Assembly (NCBI RefSeq): GCF_024124375.1 | Contig: NZ_JAMXRZ010000043.1 | Coordinates: 1 to 32,672, forward strand | Reading direction: 5' to 3' | DNA from: Klenkia sp. PcliD-1-E | GTDB lineage: Bacteria > Actinomycetota > Actinomycetes > Mycobacteriales > Geodermatophilaceae | DNA: 32,672 bases | Shown here: in pieces, positions 18,044-26,601 of the stretch | Numbering within the stretch: the stretch's first letter is position 1 | Layout of the letters: every line of letters begins with the position of its first letter | Position numbers and translations under genes: made by a program | Notes under the pieces: model-generated | Seen by the model: only the letters and a program-made list of their open reading frames with translations | Databases searched by the model: none | What the model was told of the DNA's origin: nothing

Positions 18044-19521
18044 CCGAGCTCGTCGTCAACCACATGCGCCGGTCGACCGACCGGGTCAACCTGCTCGCCC
18101 GCAGCGGCGACGCCGTCCCCGACATCAGCCTGCTGGTGCCGGCCGAGTTCGGCGGCCGGCACTCCGACGACCAGCGCCGGCACGCCACGATCAGCTGCGT
18201 CATCCCGGCCTACAACGAGGAGTCGACGATCGGTGCCGTCCTCACCTCGATCCTGACCCAGACCCGGCCGCCGGACGCCGTCCACGTCGTCATCAACAAC
18301 ACCGACGACGACACGCCCGAGGTGGTCGAGGCCTTCGTCGGCGAGCACCAGCGGGTGGTCAAGGGCGAGACCTACACGACCCACGTCTACGTGCACGACA
18401 TCGGCGAGAACCCCGACAAGAAGGTCGGCGCGCTGAACTTCGGCTACTACGTCAGCCGCGGCTACGACTACATCCTCGGCGTGGACGGCGACACCACGCT
18501 GGAGCGGCGGTGCGTGGAGTGGCTGGAGAAGGAGATGGTCACCGACCAGCGCATCGGTGGGCTCTCGGCGATCTACACCTTCGACAAGGGCGCGGTGTCC
18601 GGGCCGATGGCGAAGTTCCTGGTCGCCGGGCAGCGGGCCCAGTTCGCCGGGTTCAACATGGACAACCTGGTCCGCGGCCGGAACATGGCCGTCCTCGGCG
18701 GCCAGTGCTCGCTGTTCAGCGTCCGCGCGCTGGAGCGGGTCATGTACCTCAACCACCAGTCCGCGCCCTGGGTACGCGACTCCGAGGTCGAGGACTCCAA
18801 GCTCTCCCTGCAGATCAAGGACGCCGGCTACAGCACCAAGATCAGTGCTCGGGCGCGGGCCTTCGTGGGCCCGATGACCACCCTCCGGGCGCTCCACGGC
18901 CAGCAGGTGAAGTGGAACTTCGGCGGCATCGACCTGCTGTGGCCCGGCCAGCGCGGGGACACCAAGGGCCAGCCCATGCACCCCAACCTGCGGCTGCGCT
19001 GGTACGAGAACATCTCGATGGTCTTCAACATCACCACCCGCATGGCGTTCCTGCTGCTGCTGGCCGCGGCGCTGTCCATCGACGCGTTCGTGTTCAACCC
19101 GGTCTGGCTCATCCCGCCCGCGGTCGCGACGCTGCTGAACCTGCGGATCGCCACCTCGATGCACGACAAGAGCGCCTCGGACTTCTTCTACGCGCTGCTC
19201 GTGGCCCCCGCCGAGCTGTACATGTGGATCCGGATGGGCCACTTCGTCACGGCGTGGGTGCAGTTCTTCGCCCGCTCGGACAAGGACAACTGGGCCGCGC
19301 AGGCCGCTGCCGAGCGCGGCCGGGGCTCGCAGTACGTCATGCCGCTGATCTGCGCCGCCGCCACCTTCGTGGTGCTGATCTTCGCGTGGAGCCAGCAGGG
19401 CGTGGGCGTGCAGTCGGCCATCCTGTCCATCGGCTGGCCGGTGCTGTACCTGATCACCGTGCTGCAGACGCTGTTCATGATCAAGAAGCTGGTCCGCCGC
19501 CAGCGCGGCTTCACGGTCTGA
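18040..19521 (+). CDS. Membrane glycosyltransferase family 2, copy A
   Basis: This 493-residue protein has an N-terminal cytosolic GT2 domain: SCVIPAYNEESTIGAVL, the DxD-like D149-G-D151 in GVDGDTTL, an acidic SEVEDSK block at 248-254 (general-base region) and QQVKW at 288-292, a Q(Q/R)XRW variant with Lys for Arg. The last motif is the mark of processive synthases such as PgaC, cellulose and hyaluronan synthases. Four or five membrane helices follow (~340-490). It probably makes a beta-linked surface polysaccharide; sugar and linkage cannot be read. There is no PilZ domain. It starts at an ATGA overlap with lipoprotein A and ends before a strong terminator. A second copy of equal length is at 20475. 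Confidence 0.92.
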   Translation: MTELVVNHMRRSTDRVNLLARSGDAVPDISLLVPAEFGGRHSDDQRRHATISCVIPAYNEESTIGAVLTSILTQTRPPDAVHVVINNTDDDTPEVVEAFVGEHQRVVKGETYTTHVYVHDIGENPDKKVGALNFGYYVSRGYDYILGVDGDTTLERRCVEWLEKEMVTDQRIGGLSAIYTFDKGAVSGPMAKFLVAGQRAQFAGFNMDNLVRGRNMAVLGGQCSLFSVRALERVMYLNHQSAPWVRDSEVEDSKLSLQIKDAGYSTKISARARAFVGPMTTLRALHGQQVKWNFGGIDLLWPGQRGDTKGQPMHPNLRLRWYENISMVFNITTRMAFLLLLAAALSIDAFVFNPVWLIPPAVATLLNLRIATSMHDKSASDFFYALLVAPAELYMWIRMGHFVTAWVQFFARSDKDNWAAQAAAERGRGSQYVMPLICAAATFVVLIFAWSQQGVGVQSAILSIGWPVLYLITVLQTLFMIKKLVRRQRGFTV

Positions 19522-19540
19522 CCCCCAGCTCACCGAGCAG

Positions 19541-19569
19541 AGGGCCCGCGGTCGTCGACCGCGGGCCCT
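19541..19569 (+). terminator. Hairpin terminator after GT2 copy A
   Basis: Perfect 13-bp arms (19541-19553 and 19557-19569) with a GTC loop, 20 bases after the GT2 copy A stop. It separates the two cassettes, so cassette B must have its own promoter in 19570-19794. Confidence 0.88.
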
Positions 19570-19794
19570 CCGTCGTCCCGGGTGGGTGACAGGCGCCGTC
19601 GAACGGGTGGCCCCCCATCGGGTGGAAGACGTCCCGAAACCACCCCAACGGGTTCAGCGGGGTCGCAGGTCCGTTGACCGGTGGTGGCGGCCTGCCACAG
19701 GGTCAGCGGCACGAGCCCGGGCCGACGGCGATCCGGGTGCGCCGCGCACCGCGCGGCCGCTCGGCCCCGCCCGTGACACCCGGAGGAGACCCCG

Positions 19795-20478
19795 GTGAGC
19801 CCCCCTGCCCGAACGCCCAGGACGTTGCGCCGCGGCGTCCTCGTCGCCGCGATGCTGGCCAGTGCCGGCGTCCTGTCCGCCTGCCAGCTGCCCGACGTCA
19901 GCATGAGCCCGTCGGTGGCCACGTCCCCCGCCACCTCCCCCGCCACGTCGGCCGGACCGGAGGAGCCGTCGTCGGCGGCCGCCGTCCGCGAGGCGGCCGC
20001 CCCCGTCACGCCGACCACGCCCGCGCGGCCCGCCGGTGACCTGGACGCCGGCTCCGTGACCCACGTGCTCGCCGCCGGCAACCTCCAGCTCGTCGTCGAC
20101 TGGTGGACCGCCGAGCAGGCGACCACGTGGACACCGGCGGACGAGAAGACGATCCAGCTGTCCGCGCACCTCGAGGGCGGTGACACCGACGGGGAGACCG
20201 AGGTGCTGGTCACCCGGTTCTCGGCCGTCCTCGACGACGGCACGACCCGCACCTCGCTGAGCGACGACAGCGGCGAGTTCGCCATCCAGCCCCCCTTCAC
20301 CTACGGGACGGCGCTGTCCCTGCCCGCCTCCCCCGCCGGCACCTCCACCGTCACCGTCGACGTGCAGTTCGACCTGCTCGTGGAGACCGAGCCCGGCTCC
20401 CAGCGCTACTTCCGCCAGACCGTGCTGGACAGCCTCGTCCTGCCCCTGGTCGCCCCCACTTCCGAGGAGAACGAATGA
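19795..20478 (+). CDS. Lipoprotein B of duplicated lipoprotein-GT2 cassette
   Basis: This 227-residue lipoprotein has lipobox LSAC (Cys30) after a hydrophobic segment, mature start CQLPDVSMSP, a Thr/Pro/Ala-rich linker with SPATSPATS-type repeats (~40-80), and the same C-terminal domain as lipoprotein A (GDLDAGSVTHV to the end). The core blocks IQLSAHLEG, EVLVTRFSAVLDDGT and QPPFTYGTAL are identical to copy A, so they are likely structural or functional centres. GTG 19795 follows CGGAGGAG. The stop overlaps the next gene as ATGA. No characterised family is recognised. The pairing with its own glycosyltransferase in both copies argues that the two proteins act together. Confidence 0.85.
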   Translation: MSPPARTPRTLRRGVLVAAMLASAGVLSACQLPDVSMSPSVATSPATSPATSAGPEEPSSAAAVREAAAPVTPTTPARPAGDLDAGSVTHVLAAGNLQLVVDWWTAEQATTWTPADEKTIQLSAHLEGGDTDGETEVLVTRFSAVLDDGTTRTSLSDDSGEFAIQPPFTYGTALSLPASPAGTSTVTVDVQFDLLVETEPGSQRYFRQTVLDSLVLPLVAPTSEENE

Positions 20479-21956
20479 CCGAGATCGCCGTCCAGGGGAT
20501 GCGCCGGTCCACCGACCGGGTGACCCTGCTCGCCCGCAGCGGGGGCGACGTCCCCGACGTCAGCACGCTGGTCCCCGAGCAGTTCTCGGCCTGGAGCCAC
20601 TCGGGCAGCCGTCGCCACGCGACCATCGCCTGCGTCATCCCGGCCTACAACGAGGAGGCGACCATCGGCGCCGTCCTCACCTCGATCCTCGGCCAGACCC
20701 GGCCGCCGGACTCCGTCCACGTGGTCATCAACAACACCGACGACGACACCGCGGAGGTCGCCGGTCGCTTCGTCGGCCAGCACGAGCGGGTCGTCAAGGG
20801 CGAGACGTACACGACGGTCGTGCACGTGCACGACATCGGGGTGAACCCCGACCGCAAGGTCGGGGCGCTGAACTACGGCTACTACGTCAGCCGCGGCCAC
20901 GACTACATCCTCGGCGTCGACGGCGACACCACGCTGGACCGCTTCTGCCTGGAGTGGTTGGAGAAGGAGATGGTCACCGATCCGCGCATCGGTGGGCTGT
21001 CGGCCATCTACTCGTTCGAGAAGTCCGGGCTCAAGGGCGCGATGGCCAAGTTCCTGGTCGCCGGTCAGCGCGCCCAGTTCGCCGGGTTCAACATGGACAA
21101 CCTGGTCCGCGGCCGGAACATGGCCGTGCTCGGTGGCCAGTGCTCGTTGTTCAGCGTCCGCGCGCTCGAGCAGGTCATGTACCTCAACCACCAGGCGGCA
21201 CCGTGGGTGCGCGACTCGGAGGTCGAGGACTCCAAGCTCTCCCTGCAGATCAAGGACGCCGGGTACAGCACCAAGATCAGCGCCCGCGCCCGCGCCAACG
21301 TCGGTCCGATGACGACCCTGCGGGCGCTGCACGGCCAGCAGGTGAAGTGGAACTTCGGCGGCATCGACCTGCTGTGGCCCGGTCAGCGCGGGGACACCAA
21401 GGGCCAGCCGCTGCACCCGAACCTGCGGCTGCGCTGGTACGAGAACGTCTCGATGGTCTTCAACATCGTCAGCCGGATGGCGTTCCTGCTGCTGCTGGCC
21501 GCGGCGCTGTCCATCGACGCGTTCGTGTTCAACCCGGTCTGGCTCATCCCGCCGGCGGTCGCGACGCTGCTGAACCTGCGCATCGTGGCGTCCATGCACG
21601 ACAAGAGCGCGTCCGACATCTTCTACGCGTTGCTGGTCGTCCCGGCGGAGCTGTACATGTGGATCCGGATGGGCCACTTCCTCAGCGCGTGGACGCAGTT
21701 CTTCGCGCGGTCGGACAAGGACAACTGGGCGGCGCAGGCGGCCGCCGAGCGGGGCCGCGGGTCCCAGTACGTGATGCCGCTGGTGTGCGCCGCCGCGACC
21801 TTCGCCGTCCTGATCTTCGCCTGGACGCAGCAGAGCACCCAGATCCAGTCCGCCATCCTGTCCATCGGGTGGCCGGTCCTGTACCTGCTGACCGTGCTGC
21901 AGACGCTGTTCATGCTCAAGAAGCTGGTCCGCCGGCAGCGCGGCTTCACCGTCTGA
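20475..21956 (+). CDS. Membrane glycosyltransferase family 2, copy B
   Basis: This 493-residue paralogue of the protein at 18040 has all motifs conserved: ACVIPAYNEEATIG, GVDGDTTL (Asp149/Asp151), SEVEDSK and QQVKWNFGG, then the same C-terminal membrane helices, with the sequence between residues ~205 and ~330 almost unchanged. The first 60 residues differ most (EQFSAWSHSGS against AEFGGRHSDDQ), suggesting that this cytosolic arm has adapted to something specific for each copy. A change at 185-192 lies beside the catalytic domain. It overlaps the lipoprotein B stop (ATGA). No hairpin is seen in the 44 bases before the next gene. Confidence 0.92.
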   Translation: MTEIAVQGMRRSTDRVTLLARSGGDVPDVSTLVPEQFSAWSHSGSRRHATIACVIPAYNEEATIGAVLTSILGQTRPPDSVHVVINNTDDDTAEVAGRFVGQHERVVKGETYTTVVHVHDIGVNPDRKVGALNYGYYVSRGHDYILGVDGDTTLDRFCLEWLEKEMVTDPRIGGLSAIYSFEKSGLKGAMAKFLVAGQRAQFAGFNMDNLVRGRNMAVLGGQCSLFSVRALEQVMYLNHQAAPWVRDSEVEDSKLSLQIKDAGYSTKISARARANVGPMTTLRALHGQQVKWNFGGIDLLWPGQRGDTKGQPLHPNLRLRWYENVSMVFNIVSRMAFLLLLAAALSIDAFVFNPVWLIPPAVATLLNLRIVASMHDKSASDIFYALLVVPAELYMWIRMGHFLSAWTQFFARSDKDNWAAQAAAERGRGSQYVMPLVCAAATFAVLIFAWTQQSTQIQSAILSIGWPVLYLLTVLQTLFMLKKLVRRQRGFTV

Positions 21957-21988
21957 CGCAGGGCCGGACACCGGTCACCGGCCCGCCC

Positions 21989-21994
21989 TACGGT
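21989..21994 (+). promoter_or_regulatory. TACGGT -10 element of a leaderless gene
   Basis: TACGGT ends 6 bases before the GTG at 22001, the same hexamer and spacing as at 3309-3314. There is no ribosome site, so the DUF885 gene is probably transcribed from its own start codon. Confidence 0.5.
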
Positions 21995-22000
21995 GGGCCG

Positions 22001-23707
22001 GTGACCACCGCCCTGGAACAGCTGGCCGACCGGTTCGTCGACGAGTACGCGGCCGCCGTGCCGACGGTGGCCACGTACATCGGCGTGCGCGGCCACGACC
22101 ACCGCTGGCCCGACCACTCCGCCGCCGGGCACGCGGCCGTGGCCGACCTGCTCCGCACGACCGTGGCCGCCGCGCAGGCGTGCCCGGTGGAGGGGCACCG
22201 CGAGGAAGTGGCGCGGGCGGCGATGGTGGAGCGCCTGTCCGCCGAGCTCGCCCGGTACGACTCGGGCTGGGCCGACGCGGACCTCAACTCCATCGAGTGC
22301 CCGCTGCAGGGGTTCCGGGAGACGTTCGACTCGATGCCGGTCGACACCGTCGAGGACTGGACGACGGTCGCCGCCCGCCTGGAGGCCCTGCCGGCAGCGG
22401 TCGACCGCTACCTCGAGGGGCTCGACGCCGCGGCCGACGCCGGCCGGGTGGCCGCCGTCCGGCAGGTCCGGCTGGCCGCGGCGCAGGCCCGCCGGTGGGC
22501 CGGCACGCCCCACGTGCCCGGCTTCTTCAGCGCCTTCGCGGCCGACGGTCCCGCGGAGCTGGCCGACCGGCTGCGACCCGCCGCCGACGGCGCGCACGAT
22601 GCCTTCCTGCGCTTCGCCGACCACGTCGAGCGTTCCCTGCTGCCCCGGGCCCCCGAGGCCGACGCCGTGGGCCGCGAGCGCTACGCGATGGAGTCCCGGT
22701 TCCACACCGGCACGGCGCTGGACCTGGAGGAGACCTACGCCTGGGGTTGGTCCGAGCTCGCCCGGGTCGTCGCCGAGAAGGCCGCCGTCGCCGAGACCAT
22801 CGCACCCGGGCAGGGCGTCGCGGGGGCGATGGCCGCCCTGGACGCCGACCCCGCCCGTCTCGTCCGCGGTCGGGCGGCGCTGCAGCGGTGGCTGCAGGAC
22901 ACCGCCGACCGGGCCGTCGCGGCGCTGGACGGGGTGCACTTCCAGATCGCCGGTCCGGTGCGCCGGATCGAGGGCCGGTTGACCCCGACCTCGGGCGCGG
23001 GCGTCTACTACTCGGCCCCCAGCGAGGACTTCACCCGGCCCGGCCGCATGTGGTGGTCGTTGCCCGACGGGGTGGACGAGATGACCACCTGGCGGGAGAC
23101 CACCACCGTCTTCCACGAGGGCGTCCCCGGCCACCACCTGCAGATCGGGCAGACCGTGCACAACGCCGCCTCGCTCAACCGGTGGCAGCGGCTCCTGCTC
23201 GCCTGCTCCGCGCACGCCGAGGGCTGGGCGCTGTACGCCGAGCGGCTGATGGGCGAGCTCGGGTTCCTGGACGACCCGGGTGACCGGCTGGGCATGCTGG
23301 ACGCGCAGGAGCTGCGGGCCGCCCGCGTCGTGCTCGACATCGGCGTGCACCTGGACCTGCCCATCCCCGCCGGGCACGGCGTCGACGCCGACCGGTGGAG
23401 CTACGACGTCGCCCTGCGCTTCCTGCGCGACCACGTGTCGATGCAGGACCAGATGCTGGTCGACGAGCTGCACCGCTACCTGGGCTGGCCCGGGCAGGCG
23501 CCGGTCTACAAGGTCGGCGAGCGGGTCTTCCTCGCTGCGCGGGAGGAGGCCCGGGCCCGGCACGGCGACGCCTTCGACCTCACGGCCTGGCACCACGCCG
23601 TCCTGGACCTCGGCCCGCTGGGGCTGGGCCCGCTCACCGAGGAGCTCGCCCGTCTCCAGGGCACCCGCAGGCGGCCCGGGGATGCGGTCGGGGGTGCGGC
23701 TTGGTAG
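22001..23707 (+). CDS. DUF885 family protein (putative metallopeptidase)
   Basis: This 568-residue cytosolic protein is mostly helical. Its mark is FHEGVPGHHLQ near residue 371 (His372), the HEGxPGHH motif of DUF885, a likely zinc site resembling gluzincin peptidases; a distal Glu in AHAEGWALYAE (~residue 408) would be the third ligand. Family members have been linked to peptide hydrolysis, but the activity is poorly defined. The GTG at 22001 fits the family start (TTALEQLADRFVDEY) and has a TACGGT -10 hexamer 6 bases upstream. An open frame running back through the glycosyltransferase gene is a GC-rich shadow. It is followed after 9 bases by the MDR oxidoreductase gene and may share its transcript. 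Confidence 0.9.
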   Translation: MTTALEQLADRFVDEYAAAVPTVATYIGVRGHDHRWPDHSAAGHAAVADLLRTTVAAAQACPVEGHREEVARAAMVERLSAELARYDSGWADADLNSIECPLQGFRETFDSMPVDTVEDWTTVAARLEALPAAVDRYLEGLDAAADAGRVAAVRQVRLAAAQARRWAGTPHVPGFFSAFAADGPAELADRLRPAADGAHDAFLRFADHVERSLLPRAPEADAVGRERYAMESRFHTGTALDLEETYAWGWSELARVVAEKAAVAETIAPGQGVAGAMAALDADPARLVRGRAALQRWLQDTADRAVAALDGVHFQIAGPVRRIEGRLTPTSGAGVYYSAPSEDFTRPGRMWWSLPDGVDEMTTWRETTTVFHEGVPGHHLQIGQTVHNAASLNRWQRLLLACSAHAEGWALYAERLMGELGFLDDPGDRLGMLDAQELRAARVVLDIGVHLDLPIPAGHGVDADRWSYDVALRFLRDHVSMQDQMLVDELHRYLGWPGQAPVYKVGERVFLAAREEARARHGDAFDLTAWHHAVLDLGPLGLGPLTEELARLQGTRRRPGDAVGGAAW

Positions 23708-23716
23708 GCAGAGCCC

Positions 23717-24727
23717 GTGCGCGCGATCACCTACACCGAGCCCGGCGGTCCCGAGGTCCTGCAGCTGACCGACCAGCCGCTCCCCGAGCCCGGCCCGGGC
23801 GAGGTCCGCGTCGCGCTCGCGGTCTCCGGCGTCAACCCCACCGACTGGAAGCGCCGCAGCACCGCCGACCCCGGTGACGCCCCCCAGACCCCGAACCAGG
23901 ACGGCGCCGGCACCGTGGACGCCGTCGGCGAGGGCGTGGACCCGGCGCGGGTCGGCGAGCGGGTGTGGGTGTGGGAGGCCGCGTGGGAGCGACGCCTCGG
24001 CACCGCGGCCGAGCACACCGTCGTCCGGGCCGAGCAGGCCGTGCCGCTCGGCGACCACCCGTTCGAGCTCGGTGCGGCGCTGGGCATCCCGTTCATGACC
24101 GCCCACCGATGCCTCACCGTCGCCGAGCACCTGCCCCGGCGCCTGGAGCCCGGGTCGCTCACCGGCCGCACCGTGCTGGTGCAGGGTGGCGCGGGCGCCG
24201 TCGGCAACGCCGCGATCCAGCTCGCCCGCTGGGCCGGCGCCGTGGTCGTCACCACGGTCAGCTCACCCGAGAAGGCCGCCCTCGCCCGGGCCGCCGGCGC
24301 CCAGCACGTCGTGGACTACACGCGGGAGGACGTCGCCGCCCGGGTCCGGGAGATCGCACCGGACGGCGTGCAGGCGGTGGTCGAGGTGTCGATCCGGGCC
24401 AATGCCGAGGTGGACACGAAGGTGGTCGCGCAGCACGCCTCGATCGCGATCTACGCCGACGACGGCGGACCGGAGTTCAGCGCGCCCACCCGGGCGTTCA
24501 TGGCGCTCAACACCCGGTTCCAGTTCGTGCTGGTCTACACCGCCCCGGCCGAGGCCAAGGCGCAGGCGGTCGCCGACATCACCAGCGCGCTGGCCGCCGG
24601 GGCCATCCGGGTCGGCGAGGACGCCGGGCTGCCGCTGCACACCTACCCGCTGGCCGAGACGGCCGCGGCGCACCGGGCCGTGCAGGACGCCGCCGTCGGC
24701 AAGGTGCTCGTCGACGTCACCGCCTAG
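23717..24727 (+). CDS. MDR-superfamily NADPH-dependent quinone oxidoreductase (zinc-free)
   Basis: This 336-residue medium-chain dehydrogenase/reductase has an N-terminal GroES-like domain with PGPGEVRVALAVSGVNPTDWK and a C-terminal Rossmann domain with GGAGAVGNAAIQLARW for NADPH. No cysteines are seen at the catalytic or structural zinc positions, so it belongs to the zinc-free quinone oxidoreductase group (QOR). Its substrate may be a quinone or an enone. GTG 23717 gives MRAITYTEPGGPEVLQL, the standard start; only 9 bases separate it from the DUF885 stop, with no ribosome site but a TAGGCA hexamer. A strong terminator follows. Confidence 0.9.
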   Translation: MRAITYTEPGGPEVLQLTDQPLPEPGPGEVRVALAVSGVNPTDWKRRSTADPGDAPQTPNQDGAGTVDAVGEGVDPARVGERVWVWEAAWERRLGTAAEHTVVRAEQAVPLGDHPFELGAALGIPFMTAHRCLTVAEHLPRRLEPGSLTGRTVLVQGGAGAVGNAAIQLARWAGAVVVTTVSSPEKAALARAAGAQHVVDYTREDVAARVREIAPDGVQAVVEVSIRANAEVDTKVVAQHASIAIYADDGGPEFSAPTRAFMALNTRFQFVLVYTAPAEAKAQAVADITSALAAGAIRVGEDAGLPLHTYPLAETAAAHRAVQDAAVGKVLVDVTA

Positions 24728-24735
24728 AGCCAGGT

Positions 24736-24772
24736 CCGCCGCGGGGGCGCGGGGCAGGCGCCCCCGCGGCGG
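24736..24772. terminator. Hairpin terminator
   Basis: Perfect 15-bp arms (24736-24750 and 24758-24772) with a 7-base loop, between the stop of the oxidoreductase (24727) and the convergent stop of the toxin gene (24785). Confidence 0.88.
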
Positions 24773-24784
24773 GTCCTCCTGCGG

Positions 24785-25036
24785 TCAGTAGTGGCGGCGG
24801 GCCTGCAGGACCACGAGGTCCTCGCCCTCGACGAGGTACACCAGCCGGTGTTCCTGGTCGATGCGGCGGGACCAGCATCCCGACAGGTCGCCGCGCAGCC
24901 TCTCGGGCTTGCCCGTGCCCGTCGCCGGGTCACGGGCCGCCTCCGTGATCAGTCGGTTCAGCCTGGTCAGGGTCTTCCGGTCACCCGACCAAGACGAGTA
25001 GTCGGCCCAGCCGTTCGGGGTGAACACCACCCTCAC
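24785..25036 (-). CDS. yoeB: YoeB/Txe-family toxin (ribosome-dependent mRNA endonuclease)
   Basis: This 83-residue protein matches YoeB along its whole length: WADYSSW near the start, GTGKPERLRGDLSGCWSRRI in the middle (the GKPEPL...LSG.WSRRI signature), DQEHRLVY and a C-terminal RRHY, where the His and Tyr are catalytic in the family. YoeB cuts mRNA in the ribosomal A site when free of its antitoxin. The GTG start at 25036 overlaps the antitoxin stop (GTGA), the usual arrangement. All key residues are present, so it is probably functional. The pair sits between a terminator and a palindromic repeat, an inserted-looking position. Confidence 0.94.
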   Translation of the reverse strand: MRVVFTPNGWADYSSWSGDRKTLTRLNRLITEAARDPATGTGKPERLRGDLSGCWSRRIDQEHRLVYLVEGEDLVVLQARRHY

Positions 25037-25278
25037 GACAGCAGGTCGCGCTCCTGCACGTCACCGGACCGCGCCTGGGCGAGGCTCTCGCGCAGATGTG
25101 CCGCGTTGGCCGGTGACTGCAGCAGGAACACCGTCTCCTTCAAGGAGCGGTACTCGTCCTCCGACACGAGGAAGGCCGTGCCGTTCTTGGACACGATCTC
25201 GACGGCTGTCTGGTCCTCGTTGACCTCCTGGATCAGCGGGAAGAGACGCTGCCGTGCTTCGCTGGCGGTGACGGACAC
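25033..25278 (-). CDS. yefM: YefM/Phd-family antitoxin
   Basis: This 81-residue protein has an N-terminal DNA-binding SVTASEARQRLFPLIQEV (the Phd/YefM 'S.TEAR..L..L...V' motif), IVSKNGTAFLVSEDEYRSLKET as the dimer core, and an extended C-terminal toxin-binding tail. The GTG at 25278 is chosen because GGAGG is 5 bases upstream and the motif begins at residue 1; an in-frame ATG further upstream would place the operator inside the gene. It neutralises YoeB and represses the shared promoter, whose operator-like GTAC repeats lie at 25298-25315. Confidence 0.93.
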   Translation of the reverse strand: MSVTASEARQRLFPLIQEVNEDQTAVEIVSKNGTAFLVSEDEYRSLKETVFLLQSPANAAHLRESLAQARSGDVQERDLLS

Positions 25279-25297
25279 AGGACCTCCATCGACGAGT

Positions 25298-25315
25298 GGT
25301 ACCAGAAACTGTACC
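25298..25315 (-). promoter_or_regulatory. yefM-yoeB promoter/operator with GTAC cores
   Basis: The sequence GGTACC-AGAAACT-GTACC holds two GTAC cores 12 bases apart. On the minus strand TACAGT (25313-25308) is a good -10 and is covered by the repeat. Enterobacterial YefM operators are built on TGTACA cores, so an autorepressor site is likely. Confidence 0.55.
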
Positions 25316-25351
25316 GCCACTCATGCGCAGTCGCGTCCCTCCTACGCAGAA

Positions 25352-25420
25352 GTCCGTCCTCCTGCACCAGATCCCGCGCAGGAGGACGGAGTTCGATCAA
25401 CCTCCCTGATCAACGCTGGG
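25352..25420. repeat. Long palindromic intergenic repeat, copy 2
   Basis: A 13-bp perfect hairpin (25353-25365 with 25378-25390, 12-base loop), then TTCGATCAACCTCCCTGATCAACGCTGGG-like sequence split across 25392-25420. It aligns without gaps to 139-207 with seven differences, four of them in the loop. It lacks the outer GTTGATCG arm of copy 1. As in copy 1, it begins less than 20 bases beyond the stop codon of a minus-strand gene and has the same orientation to it. Confidence 0.85.
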
Positions 25421-25423
25421 CAG

Positions 25424-25437
25424 GAGCCTCAGGAGGC

Positions 25438-25439
<2 letters not shown>
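25424..25439 (-). terminator. Small hairpin at the acyl-CoA dehydrogenase stop
   Basis: Arms GAGCCT (25424-25429) and AGGCTC (25434-25439), overlapping the stop codon. It is weak alone; together with the larger palindrome just downstream it may end the operon. Confidence 0.35.
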
Positions 25440-26598
<1,159 letters not shown>

Positions 26599-26601
26599 CG
26601 T

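Larger units (their letters stand above)
17378..21956 (+). repeat. Tandem duplication of a lipoprotein-GT2 gene pair
   Basis: Two cassettes stand head to tail (17378-19521 and 19795-21956). The glycosyltransferases are both 493 residues and differ at roughly 70 positions by eye (about 86% identical), mostly in the N-terminal 60 residues and around residues 185-192. The lipoproteins share the mature start C(W/Q)LPDVSMSP and a C-terminal domain about 65-70% identical, but have unrelated linkers. Both pairs keep the ATGA overlap. The faster change of the lipoproteins suggests specialisation after duplication. Confidence 0.9.

Noticed and set aside
17378-21956. The duplicated cassette as a nucleotide-sugar or natural-product gene cluster
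   Set aside because: No further biosynthetic, flippase or transport genes flank it; only the two gene types are present.
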